This document shows, one piece after another, positions 58,009-64,000 of a DNA stretch of 64,000 nucleotides; within the stretch, counting starts at the first letter, position 1; every line of letters starts with the position of its first letter. Source of the stretch: Gnetum montanum (lineage: Eukaryota; Streptophyta; Gnetopsida; Gnetales; Gnetaceae); the NCBI GenBank assembly GCA_015680685.1, contig MNCI01035189.1:228505-292504 (forward strand). The letters run 5' to 3'. Both the position numbers and the translations under genes were made by a program. A model generated the notes under the pieces. That model saw nothing but the letters and a program-made list of their open reading frames with translations. It was not told the DNA's origin and did no database searches.

Positions 58009-58025
58009 CCCTCCTTCTAGCACCA
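58009..58025 (-). other. Primer-binding site of Tat-2
   Basis: Minus strand TGGTGCTAGAAGGAGGG starts 6 nt after the LTR; one base differs from Tat-1. Confidence 0.8.
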
Positions 58026-58031
58026 GAAAAA

Positions 58032-59714
58032 TGTAGCGACCGAAAACATCGACGGCTGGAATAACGCCAAGGTCGGCGGACACAACAGTTCCAACCCCGT
58101 GCCTGCGCGAGGGCGGTGCTGGACGTATGCGAACACGGGGTGCCCTAAACGGTCTGGTCGATTAGATAGGGACTTACATCGACGTCAATATAGCCTTTTG
58201 CAATATAAATTGTATGAGTTGCAGGATGGTGCTTGCAACGGGAAAAGAAAGGGACTAAAAATGCAATGACGATGCGAAATAGTAAATGAACATAAGTGCG
58301 ACAATGATATGAGGCAATGCTTGAAGGTAAACAAAACAGAAAATAATATAAGGAAGCCAGACAGTAAATAAGAAGTAATATGAGATATAGTTAGGAACAT
58401 GCACCACTTCAGAGCTATAAATCTGTCCGGTCAAGGAGTGGCACAGTCAGTGGCACGACGTAACAGAGTGCAGAAAGTCCCGAGAGTGACCAAAGCGTGC
58501 CGGGAAGCAGAAAAGAAAATATGCACTTGGGCACAGACTTCACGTATATACAATGTGGGCGAGATCCTACCAAGGTGGTAGAACGAGACCTTGGGCTTTT
58601 CGCCAGCTGAGAGAGGTTCCTTTTACAGATCGCTAGCCTCCCCTTTTCTTTTTCTTAATGTAAGATCGCAGGTATTTTTCTTTTGTTTTTGTTTCAGTCC
58701 AGGAGACTCCCCTTTTCTTTTCTTTCCTTCTTTTTTTTTTTTTTGCAGACCGGATCCTTTGCGTGCTATTTTATGGGCTATTTATATGGCAGAAGATAGG
58801 TAAAGGTGACCGTTTAAATATTACGTATTATAGACCTTCGCCTCCTCACTGGCGCCACTTGAACCATTTGTAACCGTTGGGCTTGCCTGACTATTGCGAT
58901 GCGAGCAATAACTACGGTCCTACTACGTCGTGACTGCACTGCCAGCTCCTAGAAGCATGTGCCAACGGCTCGATTGAGGTGGACTACATTGATGTCGCGT
59001 GGCCACCTACCTGCCACGCTGTGTTTTGCGACGTGGCTTGCTTATCGTGGTGTAGCATCTTGCCGCATGTCTTGCTGTACGTCACATACTTGCTACATGA
59101 TGCTACGCTACATAGTGTAGCGACTACAACCGTTTTGCTGATTTTTAATCTATCCTGCCATAAGTTTTGCGGACTTTGCTAATTTTTCCTCCCGAACCGC
59201 CTTCCATCCCTTTCCGCAGGATTGCTACGCCTTGCTGCACCATGTAGCTCAGCGTAGCGTAGTAGCAGACATGATCCGCCGCTTCCTAGTGAAAAGAGAC
59301 ATCACTACAGAGCTCGAGATTGGGCGAGGGAGGTGAAGTTGTTGCTATGCTACGCCGTATGTCATTGCATAGCGTAACATCTTGCTCTGCCGTTGTTTTC
59401 TGGGGCTTGCTACGCTACGCATCGTAGCGTAGCAGGCTTTGCAACTTAGTAAACTTGTTGAACTACTTCTCCTGTGCATCTAGGCTACTGTCGTTGATTT
59501 TGGACACCATTTTTGAGCAGGCTGCCGGCTGTTCGGACTACTTTGGCAGGCGGGCGAGTTGGTACAGAACTCGCCCATGCCTAAAGTAGAAAATTTACCG
59601 AACTAGCCATCCTGGACACAGAACGTTCTTCCCTGATGGACTGCAGTGGTTTTGTGCGGATTGCAAAGGCCTGGTGAAGCCAGGATGACCCCGCATTTTA
59701 TTTTAGGTGTTTCA
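58032..59714 (-). repeat. 5' LTR of Tat-2 (1683 bp)
   Basis: TGTAGCGACCGAAAACA to TAGGTGTTTCA, followed by ACCAT. TATA box (minus) near 58777. A perfect 12-bp inverted repeat TGCTACGCTACG/CGTAGCGTAGCA with loop CAT lies at 59408-59434; the 3' LTR has a damaged version near 42730. Confidence 0.93.
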
Positions 59715-60350
59715 ACCATCTTGCACCTCTTATCCTCTATTACATCCTCAATATTCTCATACTTCCCTCCATCATATGTCACCACCAACAACACATGCAA
59801 GATTAGCATTACAACATCAACAAAAGAATTCCACTTGTAGTGTGAATATACAAGTAAATGATAATGCTAGTAGATCTCAACAAAAGTCTCGAAAACATCC
59901 TTTCTTTAGGATAGTTTCTTCACATGGGCACAAAACTCATAGGTCTACTAACTCATCAAAACTAGCACAAGACCAGCCCAGTGCAAGATCCTTCCTTACC
60001 AAAATAATGTCTCCCAATCCTACGCAAGAGCTAATACCCATTACTCCTCCAATGCAAAACATAACAAATGAGCCTATCACTATGGAGAGACAAGCAATTC
60101 CATGCATTACTAATAATGATAGAGGATGTAGTTGTGGATAGATCTTCTAGAATGTCAACACAATCATTACACTTGTCTGCAACAAATGTGAAAACCAAGT
60201 GTAAGTACAAGAGAGAGTAGGGGCCACTAAATCAAAAGGCATCTAGTGACCAACAATTGAGAACTTTCATTCGTTCAAAATGTGCATGGAACATTCTAAA
60301 CCACTTATTAATTCCCACTCTAAGAAAATGACCCCAACCAAGAACTTAGA
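59715..60350 (+). pseudogene. Gag remnant of Ath-4, right part and linker
   Basis: Resumes the gag cut at 41342. The frame 59707-60141 carries SQQKSRKHPFFRI, matching NHTKRRPFFRI in Ath-3, and a Ser/Thr/Pro-rich tail. From about 60240 the DNA resembles the Athila linker (CTAGTGACCAACAATTGAG..., ATGTGCATGGAAC), so protease is missing here. Confidence 0.65.
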
Positions 60351-62153
60351 TATGAAAATACTAAACCACAATCATACACCAATAGAAAGAGGAACTAAGG
60401 ACTTAGATGATAAAAATTCAATCATCTAAAATTGATTTTTATAAATTTTATTTTGATTGAGTCGTGTAGAAAATTTATCTTAAAAATTTTAATTTTGACA
60501 TGACAAGCATGATGAGGCCTCATGGATGTTCTTCTTAGGAAAATTTTTTTGAAGTTATTTTTATTAGAAAGTTTATTTCTTTGGTTGTTTTTAGAAAATT
60601 TATTTATTTCAGCTTCATAAAGATTTCTTTAAAAAGTTTATTTTAGAAAATTTATTTTTACTATAAAGTTAATCTTGTAAAGTTTATTTCTTTGTTAAGA
60701 TCAACTAAGTTACTTTAATAAAAGTTACTTTAAGAAAATTTATTTATGTGAGGTTAACATATTATATGTGTAACAAAACCTTAATAAGTTGAGTGGGTCT
60801 CATGTGCTAAGTTGGCAATATTGACATATTATGTGCATGACATAAAAACCATACGAAGTAACATTAACACATTATATGCATAACATAATATGTCATGTGC
60901 TGACTTAGTAACATTAACATATTATATGCATAACATAAAGGCTTAAGAAGTTGAGTGGTCCCCTGTGATGAGTTGGTAGTATTGCGTGATATAAAGACCT
61001 TAAGAAGTTAAGTGGTCCTATGTGTACTAAATAGAATGTGACAAAGAAGACCTACTAGAATTTCAAGTTGAAAAAATGGGTCATGATAGAATGCCATTGA
61101 TAATTGGCCTCTCAGCCAAAAATACAACATAAAGAACGAAAATTTAAAATTTTCTTTAACTACCCAAACCAATATTTACTTAACCATATATGGTTTAATG
61201 ATGCATTGCGACATTATATTTAGAACCAAAGTTTAATGGAAATTTGAATCTTGTGTGTTTTTTTATTTTGTTATATTTATTAGTTATTTCAACTACTAAA
61301 ACACCTCAATCAAACATTTAAAAAAAACTACTTTCAATCTTAAGAAACCTAGGAAAATGATGTTGGTAACCTTTACAAAACATTTAAAGTAGCAACTCAA
61401 TAACATATTGATCAAAAAAAAGTAGCTAAAGAAAGCTGAGGTTGTGCAATGTCAAAAAAATGGACTTGACTGAAAACAAGTTGCTAAAGAAAGCAGGGGC
61501 AAGGTTGTGCAACATAAAAAAAAATAGACTTTAAAAAGTGTGTAGAACTGCAAATATATTCCAATAAAAAGGAGTTCTAGTAGTTATTTTATGTTTATTT
61601 TTTATAGAAGTTCCAAAAACGAAATGTTTAAAAGTCATTGTAGCAACTATTAATGTAGAATTTTATTTTAAATAATTAAGTGGTATTTGTTAGGATCAAC
61701 AATTTCGTAGAATTTTCAAATAATTAAGAAGTAATATTTGTTGGGTTCAATAGTCTTGCAAAATTATTCATTAAGTTCAACGGTTTTGCAAAACTGTTGG
61801 ACCCATAAATTACAATTAGCTTAATTTGTGGAACTTTAATAGTATTTATGATCACAATGGCAAGGTTTTAGTGGCAAGGGCTTCAACTTTGATCTGCAAC
61901 AACAAGGGGTTTCGTAGTGAGAGTTTTAGCATTAAACATAGATTTGATCTAAGATAGTAGGAAGGGCAATTAGAGGTAGGCCAGATTGATTGATATTTTA
62001 TGAGTACAAATTTTTTGCTAAAGAGATTGAATTGTCTGCCAAAGAAATTTGAAAATTTTATCACATTGTCACAGGGCACACAAAAAAAAATCTATAAATG
62101 CAATTGCTTTTAAAGAAATTCCAGTTGCATAATAGGAGTATATAGTTAGCAAA
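60351..62153. other. Unassigned AT-rich stretch
   Basis: No gene seen. At 60540-60740 AAAGTTTATTT-like words recur. At 60776-61030 an imperfect repeat of 60-90 bp (TTAAGAAGTTGAGTGGTCC, ATTAACATATTATATGCATA) occurs three or four times. Confidence 0.5.
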
Positions 62154-62720
62154 ATGGCATTGTTGGATAAAATCCATGAACAAAATAAAGAAATTCTTCG
62201 AAGGGTATCAACCCTCAAAAAGAAGATTGAGAGAAAAAAAGAGACTAATATTGTTCGAAAAGATAATGAACAGATTTTACTGAAATTAACCAAACTTGAA
62301 ACCAAAATAAAGGAAAATAAAAATGAATCTAATCTTGAAGAAACAAAGACAAAGATGGAATCTACAATCGTAGAAGCTTTGAAAAAGCAAGATGAAAAAA
62401 GGGCTAAATAAAAAAATTTTTACGTTGTGTAGGTATCCTGGAGATAGGGTGAAATAAGTAAAACTTTATTTAAGAAAGTTAGAAAACTTATAGATAATAT
62501 GCATATAACTTCTCCAAAAATTCATAAACTTTGTAGGGTTCTAAATAAATTACATGAAAAGCCCCAACATGTAATTATTAAGTTTCATGATTTAGAAGAT
62601 AAAGTGCATCTTTGGAGACACTAAAACCATATGAAGTAAATTGATAACAAGAAAAACATTTGGATAAATAAAAATTTTACTCAAAAGTAACTTGCAAAAA
62701 GGGTTGAATAATAGAAAAAG
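62154..62720 (+). pseudogene. L1 ORF1p-like fragment (coiled coil plus RNA-binding part)
   Basis: The frame 62154-62411 is an 85-residue Lys/Glu-rich coiled coil starting MALLDKIHEQNKEILRRV. In another frame just downstream, SPKIHKLCRVLNKL, HEKPQHVIIKFHDLEDKV and NIWINKNFTQK follow. The order coiled coil, then R-P-(R/Q)-x-(I/V)-I-(V/I)-K-F, then a short basic domain is that of L1 ORF1p (Transposase_22 type), not the DUF4283 type usual in plants. Identification is by pattern only. Confidence 0.35.
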
Positions 62721-63019
62721 ATTAAGTCAAATCATGAACAAGGTTTGGTTAAGTGCTAGCCACATGGTAGTCATTACAAATAAGTAATATTTTAAAAATT
62801 ATTCAAAAAATGTATAACCCCTCTAATGCATAGATTTCTTAACATTAATAATAAAATTACAAATAAAATTGTTTCTTTGACTAGTATTAGCTTTTCTGAT
62901 AGCTTTGATATTTTTGGTGTTAAAACTTGAGTAGATGTTGGTTCTATAAATTTATAATTCTTGGATTTCTTAAATTTATTGCAATGAATATAAAAATAGG
63001 AGGAAAAAGCAGACCTTTT

Positions 63020-63350
63020 AAGGGCATTGTAGTGTTAGTGAAGAAGTCTCTTGAAAATTGTGATCTTTTAAAAAAATTGATAATCATAAACAATATGTTA
63101 TGCTAAAAATCTTGTTTAACATGGTTGCATAAGGGCATTGTAGTGTTAGTGAGGAAATCTTTTAAAAATTGTGACCTTTTAGAAAAAATTGATGATCATA
63201 AACAATATGTTATGATAAAAATCTTGTCTAACATGGTTGTTAAGGGCATTCTAATGTTAGTGAGAAAATATTTTGAAAATTGTGACCTTTTAAAAAAAAT
63301 TGATGATCATAAACAATATGTTATGCTAAATATCTTATGTGGTTGTACAT
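63020..63350 (+). repeat. 111-bp tandem triplication
   Basis: Units start at 63020, 63131 and 63242 (AAGGGCATTGTAGTGTTAG), exactly 111 bp apart, i.e. 37 codons. The translated unit (GIVVLVRKSFKNCDLLEKI) resembles a piece of a LINE endonuclease, downstream of the ORF1-like fragment; this link is weak. Confidence 0.92.
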
Positions 63351-63434
63351 TACTTGGGTTGGATGCTATTTTGCTTTCAAAGATACTACATTGTATGATT
63401 CTATGAAGTTATCTCATTTTCAATTCTTAGGCAA

Positions 63435-64000
63435 AGATATAAGAATTTGATATAAAAAAAACTAGTATTTATTTGTTAAAATTGTGTAGATTTTAACGCA
63501 AGAACAAGTTCAAAGTATATAAAGTAGTTTAGCAATATATTTATAATATATATCTATTATTTGGCCAAGAGAATCTTATATATTTTACAAATTAATAAAA
63601 TCTCAAATTGATTCATTGAAAATTGATATTCATCTTGAAAACCAAAAGCAAAGTAGCTATAGGCTATTCCATAATAATTCTTGTGAAAAAGCTCTATCAA
63701 TTTGATTCATAGTGTTTNAACACTATGAATCAAATTGATAGAGCTTTTTCACAAGAATTATTATGGAATAGCCTATAGCTACTTTGCTTTTGGTTTTCAA
63801 GATGAATATCAATTTTCAATGAATCAATTTGAGATTTTATTAATTTGTAAAATATATAAGATTCTCTTGGCCAAATAATAGATATATATTATAAATATAT
63901 TGCTAAACTACTTTATATACTTTGAACTTGTTCTTGCGTTAAAATCTACACAATTTTAACAAATAAATACTAGTTTTTTTTATATCAAATTCTTATATCT
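63435..64000. repeat. 282-bp inverted duplication around a single N
   Basis: 63435-63716 and 63719-64000 are exact reverse complements; spacer T plus N (63717-63718). Identity appears perfect and it may continue past the window. The single N suggests an assembly join. Confidence 0.93.

Larger units (their letters stand above)
41343..59714 (-). mobile_element. Tat-2: complete 18.4-kb Tat-lineage element
   Basis: Exact target duplications ACCAT (41338-41342 and 59715-59719) bracket two related LTRs (41343-43036 and 58032-59714). Minus order: 5' LTR, primer site (58009-58025), repeat-rich leader, gag (57187-54671), protease (54300-53375), a 5.5-kb region holding a plus-strand gene (48694-53067), RT-RNase H (47890-46320), second RNase H (46300-45732), integrase (45560-44399), repeat block, polypurine tract (43037-43050), 3' LTR. 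The LTRs have diverged by roughly a tenth in the first 170 bp, so the insertion is not recent. Confidence 0.95.

Overview
This window is intergenic DNA from a plant nuclear genome whose chromosomes are dominated by nested LTR retrotransposons. I see no ordinary host gene, tRNA or rRNA. A plant origin rests on three things: Ty3/gypsy pol of the Tat and Athila lineages (FMDD-type Athila reverse transcriptase, a second archaeal-type RNase H in the Tat element), a Ty1/copia UBN2-type gag with an initiator-Met primer site, and TATAAATA boxes in the LTRs. The species cannot be named from the sequence.

Layout. (1) 1-8081: left-truncated Tat element on the minus strand (Tat-1) with 5' LTR, primer site, a 46-bp tandem array, gag and protease, plus the end of a plus-strand (antisense) gene. 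(2) 8082-11600: an Athila spacer remnant, an L1-type LINE ORF1 fragment and the 3' end of an RTE LINE. (3) about 11600-19434: plus-strand Athila element (Ath-1) with pol, a long conserved spacer, an env-position ORF, polypurine tract and 3' LTR. (4) 19465-22745 and 38362-about 41190: an older plus-strand Athila element (Ath-2), split by a minus-strand copia element (Cop-1, 22745-38361). Cop-1 is itself split by a minus-strand Athila element (Ath-3, 25417-33418, duplicated target ATAAT), and Ath-3 holds a solo Tat LTR (29635-31101). Two solo Athila LTRs sit at 20768-21684 and 37128-37986 with exact 5-bp duplications. (5) 41343-59714: a complete minus-strand 18.4-kb Tat element (Tat-2) with exact duplicated target ACCAT, inserted in the gag of a further Athila remnant (41195-41342 plus 59715 onward). 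(6) 60150-64000: AT-rich DNA with a possible L1-type LINE fragment, a 111-bp triplication and a 282-bp inverted duplication that is probably an assembly join.

The most interesting system is in the Tat elements. Both carry, between protease and reverse transcriptase and on the opposite strand to gag-pol, the same gene with introns. In Tat-2 it spans about 48694-53067 and includes a plant-type FCP1/NIF-like HAD domain; Tat-1 keeps its last two exons. The two copies align at protein level, share the intron position before the last large exon, and are separated from protease by related degenerate repeats with core AGTTTAAGGCCATTTCGG. Introns can survive retrotransposition only because the gene is antisense to the genomic transcript.

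Most coding regions are decayed by stops and frameshifts, so domain calls are made across broken frames. Exon limits, the HAD call and the LINE calls come from reading motifs by eye; no alignment or database search was run.
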